NCBI GenBank assembly: GCA_001038565.1
Contig: LFJO01000006.1
Coordinates: forward strand, 236,835 to 300,834
Length of the DNA: 64,000 bases
Direction of reading: 5' to 3'
Origin: Alkalihalobacillus pseudalcaliphilus
Lineage (GTDB): Bacteria; Bacillota; Bacilli; Bacillales; Bacillaceae_D
The notes beneath the pieces are model-generated. The model did not search any database. It was not told the DNA's origin and saw only the letters and a program-made list of their open reading frames with translations. Both the position numbers and the translations under genes were made by a program. Shown one piece after another: positions 47,986-56,585 of the stretch (position 1 is its first letter; each line of letters opens with the position of its first letter).

Positions 47986-49716
47986 ATGGAAAAAATCATC
48001 CCTAAACATTTAATGCCCTTTGTGGCACATCAATATTACCATTGTTATAGTCCAATTGATCATGCGGTTTGGCGCTATGTCATGAGGCAAAACCATCACT
48101 TTCTTGAGGATATAGCTCATGAAGCATTCACTAGCGGATTAAAATCTTCAGGAATTGGCATTGAGTCTATTCCTAAAGTAAGTGAAATGAATGAAAAATT
48201 AACCAAAATTGACTGGGGAGCTGTAATTGTTGATGGGTTAATTCCTGGCACTGCCTTTTTTGATTTTCAAGCACATGGTATACTTCCTGTTGCCACAGAA
48301 ATTAGGCAAAAAACAAATATTGAATATACACCAGCTCCAGATATTGTCCACGAAGCAGCGGGACATGCACCCATTTTATTTGATGAGACCTACTCAGAGT
48401 TTGTAAAGCTAATTGGTAGTATTGGTGCTAATGCTTTTGCCACGAGCGAAGAGCACGAGGTATTTGAAGCAACACGAAATTTATCGATCGTTATGGAAAA
48501 ACCATTCTCCACAAAAGAAGAAATAGACGCAGCAAAGCAACTTTTAATTGAAAAACAGCAAGCTGTTAAAGGTTTATCAGAAGCTGAACAAATTTCTCGA
48601 ATCTTCTGGTGGACGGTTGAATTTGGATTAATTGGCGACCTCGACAATCCCAAAATCTTTGGCGCTGGGCTCTTATCATCCGTTGGAGAAAGTAAGCATT
48701 GCCTCTCAAATGCTGTTCAAAAAAGGCGATTTACGATTGAAGATGCAAAGTCAACAAGTTATGATGTGACCTCGATGCAAACACAATTATTTGTTTGTGA
48801 AAGCTTTGAACAGCTCATTGAAGAAGTCAATAAATTTGGCGATACGATGGCTTTTCGAACTGGTGGTACTCAAGCACTTGATAAAGCCACAGCTTCAGGT
48901 CAAGTTGCACATATCGAATTTAACAGTGGCATTCAGTTAACAGGATTATTTACTGAGGTTATCAAGAACGAACAAGAAGAAGCCATATATCTGAAATCTT
49001 CAAGTCCCTCCACACTATCTATAAAAAATATAGAAATAACCGGCCATGGCATCAAGACACATACCGATGGTTTTGGTGTTCCTATTGGACGTCTAGCCAC
49101 TCACACCGCCCTAGAGGAGCTATCGCCCGAGGTACTTAAATCACTTGGAATTATATTGGGAGCTCATGTCGATTTTCAATATGAGAGCGGCATTCAAGTT
49201 ACAGGTACAATTACGGACATGAAATTTAATCAAGACAAGCTCGCACTTCTAAGTCTTACAGAATGCAAGGTTTGGCACGAAGATCAAGTTTTATTCGATC
49301 CGAGTTGGGGACAATATGATTTAATTATAGCGAGTAAGGTTATCTCAGCAAGACCAGGTGCCGCAGATTATGTCTCTTATTATGGCGAACCACCATTACT
49401 TACACCTGATGATAAAGAAAAGGACGAGGACACTCCTTTAGAAAGCTTATATAGTGAAGTTCGCTCCCTACGAGAGAATCATATTGTTGACCAAGACAAA
49501 TGGATACAAATAACTGAAAATACGTTAAAAGATTACCCTGAAGAATGGTTGCTACTATTAGAAATACTAGAAATCATTGAGGTGCATTCTATTCAAACCG
49601 ATTACAAACGAATACTCCTTGATCATTTAAAAACATTATGTGCAGATGATCGTTATGTACGCTTGATTAAGAATGGACTGGAAGTTGTTTATGGTAAAAA
49701 GGATGTGCTTATATAA
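47986..49716 (+). CDS. phhA: Pterin-dependent phenylalanine 4-monooxygenase with C-terminal extension
   Basis: The 576-residue product has an aromatic amino acid hydroxylase catalytic domain in about residues 1-300. The iron ligands are H122 and H127 (DIVHEAAGHAP) and E212 (WWTVEFGLIGD); SVGESKHCLS is also conserved. It converts phenylalanine to tyrosine with tetrahydropterin and O2. The extra 270 residues have short SH3-like strands (VAHIEFNSGIQLTGLFTEV, VDFQYESGIQVTGTITDM) and an acidic helical end; similar long forms are known in Bacillus. It overlaps by one base the pterin dehydratase gene that recycles its cofactor. Confidence 0.92.
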   Translation: MEKIIPKHLMPFVAHQYYHCYSPIDHAVWRYVMRQNHHFLEDIAHEAFTSGLKSSGIGIESIPKVSEMNEKLTKIDWGAVIVDGLIPGTAFFDFQAHGILPVATEIRQKTNIEYTPAPDIVHEAAGHAPILFDETYSEFVKLIGSIGANAFATSEEHEVFEATRNLSIVMEKPFSTKEEIDAAKQLLIEKQQAVKGLSEAEQISRIFWWTVEFGLIGDLDNPKIFGAGLLSSVGESKHCLSNAVQKRRFTIEDAKSTSYDVTSMQTQLFVCESFEQLIEEVNKFGDTMAFRTGGTQALDKATASGQVAHIEFNSGIQLTGLFTEVIKNEQEEAIYLKSSSPSTLSIKNIEITGHGIKTHTDGFGVPIGRLATHTALEELSPEVLKSLGIILGAHVDFQYESGIQVTGTITDMKFNQDKLALLSLTECKVWHEDQVLFDPSWGQYDLIIASKVISARPGAADYVSYYGEPPLLTPDDKEKDEDTPLESLYSEVRSLRENHIVDQDKWIQITENTLKDYPEEWLLLLEILEIIEVHSIQTDYKRILLDHLKTLCADDRYVRLIKNGLEVVYGKKDVLI

Positions 49717-50009
49717 TGAGACTGTCGGAAAATGCGATTAGCGAGCAACTTACTATGCTTCCTAAGTGGAAACTAAAAGACGTTAAATGGATAGAGCGAA
49801 GTTATCGTTTCCAGGACTTTTTGCAAGCGATTTCATTTGTTAATAGAGTTGCAACTTATGCAGAAAATATAAATCACCACCCTTTTATAAACATCCAATA
49901 TAAAATGGTGATCATTCGTTTAAATTCATGGAATGAAAAAGGGCTGACAGAGCTCGATTTTACAATGGCTCGACAAATGGATCAAATTTACGATACTAAT
50001 TACCGTTGA
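49716..50009 (+). CDS. phhB: Pterin-4a-carbinolamine dehydratase
   Basis: A 97-residue PCD/DCoH protein that dehydrates 4a-hydroxytetrahydropterin formed by the hydroxylase. The signature is INHHPFINIQYKMVIIRLNS followed by GLTELDFTMA. The ATG overlaps the phhA stop (TAATG), a clear sign of coupled translation. Length and motif are standard. Confidence 0.95.
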   Translation: MRLSENAISEQLTMLPKWKLKDVKWIERSYRFQDFLQAISFVNRVATYAENINHHPFINIQYKMVIIRLNSWNEKGLTELDFTMARQMDQIYDTNYR

Positions 50010-50046
50010 TTTGTTTTATTAAACTCACTGCCACTCTATTATAACG

Positions 50047-50078
50047 ATGCCCACCCTTAACATAGGTGGGCTTTTTTA
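50047..50078 (+). terminator. Terminator after phhAB
   Basis: GCCCACC (50049-50055) and GGTGGGC (50065-50071) form a stem with a nine-base loop, followed by TTTTTT. Confidence 0.9.
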
Positions 50079-50121
50079 TTGCTATTTTAAAGATGTTAGT
50101 CATACATAGATAATTAATTTA

Positions 50122-50511
50122 CTAGCAATGACTGCAACAGCGGCAACTACAAGTATTTAAATGACGTCTATTAAAATGTCCGAGATGACCATTTCCTGGA
50201 CTACAACTAGCGTGTCCAGTTTGATGACATCCGCATCCGCATCCGCATCCACAAGCACAAGCACATGAGCATCTGTTGGGCTTATGGCAACAACCGCATT
50301 CTTTATGCTTTTTATGATAACTACATATTTCGTACCTTTTGTTGCAGCTACATTCTTCATGCTTTTTGTTGCAGCCGCATTCTTCATGCTTTTTGTTGCA
50401 GCCGCATTTTTCCTGCTTTTTTCGGCAGTCGCATTTTTCCTGCTTTTTTCGGCAGTCGCATTCTTTGTGTTTACCGTCACGATCATGTTCATCAATGCAA
50501 ACTCTATACAT
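50122..50511 (-). CDS. Cys-rich repeat protein, probable spore coat component
   Basis: A 129-residue protein with about 35 cysteines. From residue about 18 a nine-residue unit repeats seven times (CDCRKKQEK, CGCNKKHEE, CSCNKRYEI and variants), followed by CSCACACGCGCGCGCH and a His/Cys-rich tail. The unit is basic, so the protein may bind metal or cross-link through disulfides. The ATG at 50511 is seven bases after AAGGAGG. It points away from the gene at 50690, and the region holds the Mnx locus, so a role in the spore outer layers is likely but inferred. I do not recognise a named family. Confidence 0.72.
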   Translation of the reverse strand: MYRVCIDEHDRDGKHKECDCRKKQEKCDCRKKQEKCGCNKKHEECGCNKKHEECSCNKRYEICSYHKKHKECGCCHKPNRCSCACACGCGCGCGCHQTGHASCSPGNGHLGHFNRRHLNTCSCRCCSHC

Positions 50512-50654
50512 TAAAAACCCTCCTTTCACTGTGATAATTTATACTATTTAGTAAAGACACTGTATGTATAGACGTATTGGAAAAGTTTTGAAACAAAACA
50601 ATCCATTTTTCGAATGAATTGTTTGTTTTACCCAACCCTTTTAATTAATTGGTA

Positions 50655-50663
50655 CATATCTTA
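50655..50663 (+). promoter_or_regulatory. Sigma-K-like -10 element before Cys-rich coat gene
   Basis: CATATCTTA fits CATANNNTA, the sigma-K -10 consensus, 27 bp before the start at 50690. The best AC -35 lies about 18 bp upstream, slightly far, so this is a weaker case than the mnx promoter. Confidence 0.4.
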
Positions 50664-50689
50664 TATGTATAGTACCGAAAGGAGAGTCA

Positions 50690-51148
50690 ATGTCCGTGAA
50701 ATCAGTAAATTTGCAGAAAACGAATGAAGGAAGAAAATCGAATCAGATAGAAGGAACATTATGTAATGTTGGAATTGATTTTGTAGATATTTTATTAAAA
50801 AATGATACTGTTGTAACAGTACTAAGGAATCACATTTATAAAATTAAATGGCCTGATCGTAAATGTAATCCTTGTGAGTGTAGGGACTCATGTCATGGAG
50901 GGCATTCCTGTAATTGCGGACATTCCTGTAATTGCGGACATTCCTGTAATTGCGGGCATTCCTGTAATTGCGGGCATTTACAGCACTCCAATACATGTAA
51001 CTGCTGTAATAGAGATCTTTCTTCTCATACAGTTATTCCTGCATGCCACAACAGAGTATCCCTTCGGTTAGCGGGGTTAACCGATCGTTTAACTTTTAAC
51101 CTATTTAAACAGATCGGATGCAGAGTCATTATTGAATGCTCTGCATAA
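50690..51148 (+). CDS. Cys/His-rich spore-surface protein
   Basis: A 152-residue protein. The N-terminal part (GTLCNVGIDFVDILLKNDTV, then VTVLRNHIYKIKWP) has the alternating pattern of an Sm-like small beta barrel found in Bacillus spore coat proteins. A Cys/His linker follows with four HSCNCG units. The C-terminus (RLAGLTDRLTFNLFKQIGCR then VIIECS) resembles the C-terminal part of the product at 51179-51979. AAAGGAGAG lies before the ATG. It converges on that gene across a shared terminator. A spore-coat role is inferred from its architecture and the neighbouring mnx genes. Confidence 0.72.
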   Translation: MSVKSVNLQKTNEGRKSNQIEGTLCNVGIDFVDILLKNDTVVTVLRNHIYKIKWPDRKCNPCECRDSCHGGHSCNCGHSCNCGHSCNCGHSCNCGHLQHSNTCNCCNRDLSSHTVIPACHNRVSLRLAGLTDRLTFNLFKQIGCRVIIECSA

Positions 51149-51150
51149 TG

Positions 51151-51180
51151 AAAAAAGGTGAGAAAAGTCTCACCTTTTTT
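51151..51180. terminator. Bidirectional terminator in the coat/Mnx locus
   Basis: AAAAAAGGTGAGA (51151-51163) and TCTCACCTTTTTT (51168-51180) form a perfect 13-bp stem with a four-base loop between converging genes. Confidence 0.92.
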
Positions 51181-51979
51181 ATTTGATTTTAATAAAACAA
51201 ATCTCCTCTACATTTACTGAATCAACTTGATCTTTCTGTTCGATAAATAACTGTCCTTCATCCGTATCTACTAATTTCCCAACAATATTATCATTTTCTT
51301 CATTATTTGGTTCTTCAATCTCTACGACGATTCGAATCGAACAACCAATAAATGATAATAAATACACTTCTAAACTTAATCCATAAAATAAGTTTAAAAG
51401 AAAAGGACTTTGTGAAACAAATTCACCAAAATTAAGGACAAGTTGCCTTCTCATACACGTATCTATATTGATTAATTCTTGATGATGACCTTCATGTCCC
51501 GCTCCATGTTCACCATGTGCAGATTCATGTTGAATGAAACAGATTTTTGAGAAAGGAATAAAAATCTTATGGTCAAAATCATTTATTAGAATAAAATTAC
51601 TTCCTACATCTTTTAACAAACCTTTTATTTTTGTTTCTTCATCACCACACTTTATTGAAACGTTAACGAATGAGTCGATTAGCTGCCGTAAATGATGCCG
51701 TAATTGGATTTGAAGTTCTTCATCTGGTTCATTTGCCAATGTTAACAACAATTGATTAATTTCACCCATACATCTAATCAATTCTTCAAATTCTTCATCT
51801 GTAAGACTTGTCGTCGGAGAGGAAAATCGTGGTGTTGCGATCCTTGTCGGGCAGGCAAATGGCGTACAAAAATAATCTTCATCAAATTCATGTCGAGACA
51901 TACATTCCGGACAATGAAAAGACTTTTCTGTGTTATGGTCAACAGAACCCACCCGATGCTGATTACTATGAATTTTCAT
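51179..51979 (-). CDS. His-rich spore-surface protein downstream of mnxG
   Basis: A 266-residue protein not recognised as a named family. It has a CxxC-like head (SFHCPECMSRHEF), a helical section (about 60-105), then an Sm-like strand pattern (IKGLLKDVGSNFILINDFDH then KIFIPFSKICFI), a His-rich linker HESAHGEHGAGHEGHH, a conserved hydrophobic part (NLFYGLSLEVYLLSFIGCSI) and a second Sm-like part ending ICFIKIK. The order matches a longer version of the product at 50690-51148. The ATG at 51979 overlaps the end of mnxG by 14 bp, so the two are translationally linked. Probably a metal-binding or structural partner of the oxidase. Confidence 0.72.
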   Translation of the reverse strand: MKIHSNQHRVGSVDHNTEKSFHCPECMSRHEFDEDYFCTPFACPTRIATPRFSSPTTSLTDEEFEELIRCMGEINQLLLTLANEPDEELQIQLRHHLRQLIDSFVNVSIKCGDEETKIKGLLKDVGSNFILINDFDHKIFIPFSKICFIQHESAHGEHGAGHEGHHQELINIDTCMRRQLVLNFGEFVSQSPFLLNLFYGLSLEVYLLSFIGCSIRIVVEIEEPNNEENDNIVGKLVDTDEGQLFIEQKDQVDSVNVEEICFIKIK

Positions 51980-54900
51980 CACAATCCTCTCCTTTTATTT
52001 GCTTTAACGGTGCCAAGTAAGGATTAATTTCGTCCAAAACTCTAAAAATCCCCCAAACACCAAGTTCAATATCCCAGCGAATATTACCAGAACGATACAT
52101 ATAATCGCCAGGTAGATTGGCAAAACTTCCTGCACCATAACGGAGTTGGAATGTCTCCTGTGTTCCGACTGTACTCTGACCTCGCACACTGGTTATATCC
52201 GAATTAACATCATCAGTGCTACGGTTCCAACGATGACCATGGAGAACAAAAGTATGAGCTCTCGGTTTATCTGCAGGAAAAACAAACCGAATCGTCGTTG
52301 GGTCTCCAGGATAAGATAAAAATATCGGTGTTGCAGGGTCACCATGAACTTTTGAACTAAATACTTTGGCTATGTCAGGATTTTGTCTTAGACGATGCGA
52401 AAAGCGTTCTGCACGATAATTAAAGCCACGTGAACCTTGGTCTTCAAAATCTTCTACTTCTTCAGGATCCACTCCGATTGGCTCAGGGTCAATGATCACA
52501 TTTCCATTTTTATCTACAAGACGTACTCCATCGTGCATCAAAATCGCAAACTCTCGGTACTCTCCTAAGAGGGGGTTTGAAATAATCACTTGATTACCTG
52601 TATCGGTTACTTCTCGAGTAACAGGATCAAGATAAACTGATCCTTTAGGTTCCGTTATAAACATCCCAAACGCTCCATGGTGTCGATGGTTTCGAAGATC
52701 CGCCATATCCCATAAATTACAAGCACCAACTTCTTTATCAACGTACCAACGATACGTAATGCTCTCACCAGGGCAGATGGTTTGATCAGGGTTGAACCCT
52801 ACGGTTGCTCCGTCAGATCCTCTTACATCATAAGCAAGTAACTGAGCATGTAAGGAAATTCTTAATGAAGGAGGAAAAGGTGCTTCAACTGGTACATTTG
52901 GATATCCATGGATGTCACCATGGTGAAACTTATCTACAAGCCTATTGTGAAGAATAATTTCGACACAATCACCAACATTTGCCCTCAAAATAAGAGGTTC
53001 AGGATTTTGTTTCCCATTTAGAATCGCTTCTTCATCTTTAGCTAACACAAATATAATTCCAAACGGATCATGGTCTCCCTCTTTGTTATAGTGAATATTT
53101 GTCTGGAGTGCTACAACTTCATAACACCTTGTTGGAGCCTGAGATGGGCACGGATGACCAGGTGTTAGTACTTTCGGGGGAAGGTTTCCAGTAACACATG
53201 GCAACGTTGTTGACCTCGGAGGAGGGCACGCTCGATCTGGTAAAGGTAATAATTGTGTGACTTCTTTTTCAAAAGTTCGTATTAACCCCCAACCCCCTAA
53301 CCAAATATCATCGATGCCGCCATAATGATAAAGCATGTCAAAATCTCCTTTACCCTCGATGGCAAACTCTGCTGTAAATGCCTCTGAAATTCCTAAATGC
53401 TGTTGTTGTGTGATTTCTGAGTCTAAATCACCCCGTTCACGATTCCAGCGTTGACGATGAAGGTTAAAACTATGAGATTCTTCTTGAGCCCCTTGGAATA
53501 AACGAAGTCGAACAGGATCACCATTATAAGTCTCTAATATTGGAGTAACAGGATCGCCATTTACATAGGAGCTGAACACAAAAGCTGGGTCACATTCTGG
53601 CTCCTTAAGTCGGAATTGAAGAGGTTCATTTTTATAATTGACCGCCATGACTCCTGGGTCTTCATGCGAAGATGGGAATGGAGGTGGATTCAACGGGCAA
53701 CCTTCTTTATCAAACAAAAGAGTAAAATCATGCACAAATAGTGACATTTCTCGGAAATCAGGAATAATTGGGTTTGTAATCAAAGCTTGGGTTCCTGCTC
53801 TAATTTCCTCACCTGTTTGATTGTCAAGAAATTTAGAACCCTTTGCCTCAATATTGATACCCCCAAACAACCCATGCTGTTGATGAGCGTTTGCGAATAA
53901 ATGATCGTGGAAAAATGTTCCTTTTAATTCAACATCTGCATACCATTGATAACGAATTGTTTGACCTGATAAGACACCCGAATCATAGTTCCAACCAACA
54001 TTTGCCCCATCAGAAGATAATGGATCAAATTTAACGAAATGAATGTGTGTTGACGCTTCATATGTTCGATTTATAAGTTGAAAAGCATTACAGCCTAATG
54101 TTTCAGGAAGTTTGTTGGTGAAAGTAATTTTAACGCAATCACCCGCATTCGCACGAATAACTAGGGGCTCTGGCTCTTTCCTTCCTGCTAGAACATCCTC
54201 TTCATCCTCAGCTAATACATATAGCCGAGCTTCTGGATCATGCCATCCATTTCTGTTATAAATAAGAGGCATTTGAATAGCAATAATATGATACTCTCTC
54301 ACCGGATTGACGCCCTCAATACACGGATTCACAAATACAGCTCCTGGTGCCGCATTCGAGGCAAACTGATTGACTTCCAATTCTGTTGGTTCCCGTGACC
54401 CTCTTCCTTCTTCTATACCCAGTGGAGGCCTAGGTGCTTTACAACCAACTATTCCAGGAATAAAATTTGGGAATCCTGGACATTCTGGGGATGGTTCAGG
54501 CAGTAATGGTCGATCTGGTAAAGGTTGCAGCTGTTTTATCGGAACACCGTTGGGATAGCATTGACTACCATCCTGTAATGTATTAAAAATACGCTGCATT
54601 CCCCACATGCCATCCATAAAATGGGGATAGAGGTGACAGTGAATGATAATATCACCAAAAGCCCCTTGTAGACTTCCTGCACCATATAAAGGAGACACCG
54701 TATATGCGTTTTGTGGAGAAATAGCTTGTGCGTCGATAATTTCAGAATCCTGGTCCCTTGATTCAAATAACCATTGATGAACGTGGTAATGAAAGACGTG
54801 GGTTTCTTTAACACCACCATGGATTATTCTTATCTTCACTGGATCACCTACATATGCGCGTAAAATCGGTGTAGCTGGATCACCAAATGTCCATGAATCA

Positions 54901-55646
54901 TGATGGACCTCCTCCCCTGCACAGTCTGGACAAACGACGCCCTCATGAATGAGTTTCATCCGATTTCTTTCTGGCTCTCCTCGATAATTAATTGTATGAG
55001 TGCTACCTGGTTGATTGAAATGTGGGTCAATTGGAGTTTGACCTAGAAGATCATCGATTTCCATTTCATCATGGAAAAACCACGCATATTCTCGAAATGA
55101 AGGAAGTAATGGGTTATGAATATCGGCATACACTCCACTATTTATTTCCTTACCTGTAATTGGATCTGTCCACCAAGAGCCTTTCGGTTGAACGAGTAAA
55201 GCTCCAAATAACCCGTGGACATTACTACCCAGCTCACTTGATAGCGTATTTCCTAAATCTGAAAAGGAATGAATTCCTTCACCTGCTACTCTCCATTTAT
55301 AAAGTTGAGTCCCTCCTGGTGGACATGGTGGAGCGGTTGAATTTTCATTACAACCAACAAATGAGCCGTCGGACGTTTGTACATCATAATCAGCTCGTTG
55401 TATGTGGATAGATGTTGAAAAATCTAGCTTGTTTTCAAATAGAACTTCGATCTCATCCCCTGCATTGGCTCGAATGGTTAATGGCTGTACAAGCTCTGTA
55501 GGCATAAAGGGGTGACACCTAACTTGTTCTTTTACTTTTTCTTCATTTTCCTTTAAGACATACATCATCCCATTCGGATCATGATCGCCAAAATTATTAA
55601 CAACAATCCTAATCGGGATTGCTACAATATGGAAAAACCTCAGCAA
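51966..55646 (-). CDS. mnxG: MnxG-type manganese-oxidising multicopper oxidase
   Basis: The 1226-residue product matches MnxG (about 1217 residues in marine Bacillus) in length, neighbours and architecture. Three related blocks of about 400 residues begin near 5, 451 and 841 (IPIRIVVNNFGDHDPNG, IQMPLIYNRNGWHDP, LQTNIHYNKEGDHDP), giving six cupredoxin domains. A full copper set is visible: the type 1 ligands H283/H286, C337, H342, M347, and trinuclear ligands H286-Y-H288-V-H290, H336-C-H338, H534-I-H536, H580-D-H582. The C-terminal-type motifs therefore come before the N-terminal-type ones. It starts with TTG at 55646, nine bases after AGGAGG. Block 3 keeps only scattered His. By homology it oxidises Mn(II) to Mn(IV) oxide on the exosporium. 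No signal peptide is seen, consistent with assembly from the mother cell. Confidence 0.87.
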   Translation of the reverse strand: MLRFFHIVAIPIRIVVNNFGDHDPNGMMYVLKENEEKVKEQVRCHPFMPTELVQPLTIRANAGDEIEVLFENKLDFSTSIHIQRADYDVQTSDGSFVGCNENSTAPPCPPGGTQLYKWRVAGEGIHSFSDLGNTLSSELGSNVHGLFGALLVQPKGSWWTDPITGKEINSGVYADIHNPLLPSFREYAWFFHDEMEIDDLLGQTPIDPHFNQPGSTHTINYRGEPERNRMKLIHEGVVCPDCAGEEVHHDSWTFGDPATPILRAYVGDPVKIRIIHGGVKETHVFHYHVHQWLFESRDQDSEIIDAQAISPQNAYTVSPLYGAGSLQGAFGDIIIHCHLYPHFMDGMWGMQRIFNTLQDGSQCYPNGVPIKQLQPLPDRPLLPEPSPECPGFPNFIPGIVGCKAPRPPLGIEEGRGSREPTELEVNQFASNAAPGAVFVNPCIEGVNPVREYHIIAIQMPLIYNRNGWHDPEARLYVLAEDEEDVLAGRKEPEPLVIRANAGDCVKITFTNKLPETLGCNAFQLINRTYEASTHIHFVKFDPLSSDGANVGWNYDSGVLSGQTIRYQWYADVELKGTFFHDHLFANAHQQHGLFGGINIEAKGSKFLDNQTGEEIRAGTQALITNPIIPDFREMSLFVHDFTLLFDKEGCPLNPPPFPSSHEDPGVMAVNYKNEPLQFRLKEPECDPAFVFSSYVNGDPVTPILETYNGDPVRLRLFQGAQEESHSFNLHRQRWNRERGDLDSEITQQQHLGISEAFTAEFAIEGKGDFDMLYHYGGIDDIWLGGWGLIRTFEKEVTQLLPLPDRACPPPRSTTLPCVTGNLPPKVLTPGHPCPSQAPTRCYEVVALQTNIHYNKEGDHDPFGIIFVLAKDEEAILNGKQNPEPLILRANVGDCVEIILHNRLVDKFHHGDIHGYPNVPVEAPFPPSLRISLHAQLLAYDVRGSDGATVGFNPDQTICPGESITYRWYVDKEVGACNLWDMADLRNHRHHGAFGMFITEPKGSVYLDPVTREVTDTGNQVIISNPLLGEYREFAILMHDGVRLVDKNGNVIIDPEPIGVDPEEVEDFEDQGSRGFNYRAERFSHRLRQNPDIAKVFSSKVHGDPATPIFLSYPGDPTTIRFVFPADKPRAHTFVLHGHRWNRSTDDVNSDITSVRGQSTVGTQETFQLRYGAGSFANLPGDYMYRSGNIRWDIELGVWGIFRVLDEINPYLAPLKQIKGEDCDENS

Positions 55647-55678
55647 TTTAAGTTACCTCCTCTCCTACAACAAATTCG

Positions 55679-55957
55679 TTAACATATTTGTGGTATACGT
55701 GGGCCATTCATCTCAATATAAAAAGTCTGGACATCATCAAGATGTACACGTATTACCCTTCCTTCAATCTCGGAAATATGTGTCGTTTCAACACATATAA
55801 AAACAAAATCACCAATTACCTCTTCTATTTCACCTATAATAAGAAATGGAAATTCTTCAATTAATATAAGTGCTCGCCTACCAATTGCTTCTTCAAATGC
55901 TTCAGTTACAACCGCGTAGCGAATATCATTAATGGAAAGTCTCTCTGTATGATTCAT
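55679..55957 (-). CDS. mnxF: MnxF-like small subunit of the Mn oxidase
   Basis: A 92-residue protein immediately upstream of mnxG (32 bp). Its core FPFLIIGEIEEVIGDFVFIC then RVIRVHLDDVQTFYIE has the short alternating strands of an Sm-like barrel. In the described Mnx complex, small MnxE and MnxF subunits accompany MnxG; the assignment here is by position, size and sequence pattern. It has an AGGAGG site and a single cysteine at the C-terminus. Confidence 0.72.
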   Translation of the reverse strand: MNHTERLSINDIRYAVVTEAFEEAIGRRALILIEEFPFLIIGEIEEVIGDFVFICVETTHISEIEGRVIRVHLDDVQTFYIEMNGPRIPQIC

Positions 55958-55977
55958 ATTTGAATCCTCCTGTCATA

Positions 55978-56412
55978 TTAAGGGATTGGGAATTGCAGAT
56001 CAGCATCAAATGGAACAAAGGTTGCGATACGCTCAATTGGGAAACTTAATGGTGTTGGAAAACGATGGAACGGTGCATTACTCATTTTCATAATCGCCGG
56101 ATCTAAGGTTATAAAACCATTTGTAACCTCAACGACTTTCCCAGTAAAAATAGGTCTAAATGTCTGGCCTAACAAATTCAACTGGGTTGCTTGCATCGTT
56201 AATAATATTTCTTTACCGAGAATATCCAAAAATAACTGATTCTCTGGTAAAATGCCTTTAGATGTTTGTGTTAGTCTTTTATCCCTTTTCTCTCTTTTAG
56301 ATAAATCCCCCTCCTGAATTTCTCCTTGTCCTCGTTCTTCACTTATTACTTCGTCTTTTTCACTTTTTTTAGACCTTCGATTTCCTGAATAAAAGAATTT
56401 TTGATTGTTCAT
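55978..56412 (-). CDS. mnxE: MnxE-like small subunit of the Mn oxidase
   Basis: A 144-residue protein, the first gene of the operon. The N-terminal third is highly charged (RRSKKSEKDEVISEERGQGE), longer than needed for MnxE. The C-terminal part (FTGKVVEVTNGFITLDPAIM then FPIERIATFVPFD) has the same strand pattern as MnxF. AAGGAGG lies five bases before the ATG, and a sigma-K-like promoter precedes it. Assignment is by position and pattern, so mnxE is probable, not certain. Confidence 0.68.
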   Translation of the reverse strand: MNNQKFFYSGNRRSKKSEKDEVISEERGQGEIQEGDLSKREKRDKRLTQTSKGILPENQLFLDILGKEILLTMQATQLNLLGQTFRPIFTGKVVEVTNGFITLDPAIMKMSNAPFHRFPTPLSFPIERIATFVPFDADLQFPIP

Positions 56413-56456
56413 TAGTACCTCCTTAAATCAAATAGTTATTCACCTACCTACAAATT

Positions 56457-56484
56457 TAATTTATGAAAAAAGTTATTAATGGTT
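56457..56484 (-). promoter_or_regulatory. Sigma-K-like promoter of the mnx operon
   Basis: On the minus strand AACC (56484-56481) and CATAAATTA (56465-56457) lie 15-16 bp apart. This fits the sigma-K consensus (mACm, then CATANNNTA), about 45 bp before mnxE. Mother-cell expression late in sporulation is expected, as reported for the marine Bacillus mnx genes. Confidence 0.7.
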
Positions 56485-56507
56485 ACATACTTTTAGATTT
56501 TTGCATA

Positions 56508-56548
56508 TAAAAAGGAGTGTTCCAAAAGATGTCTTTTCATGACTCCCT
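56508..56548 (-). terminator. Terminator of pectate lyase gene
   Basis: On the minus strand GGAGT...ACTCC (56546-56542 with 56518-56514), with the inner stem AAAAGA/TCTTTT, is followed by TTTTTAT. It insulates the lyase from the mnx promoter. Confidence 0.65.
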
Positions 56549-56585
56549 TGGGACAACCCCTGCTTCTCTCATATTTTTTGCTCTA

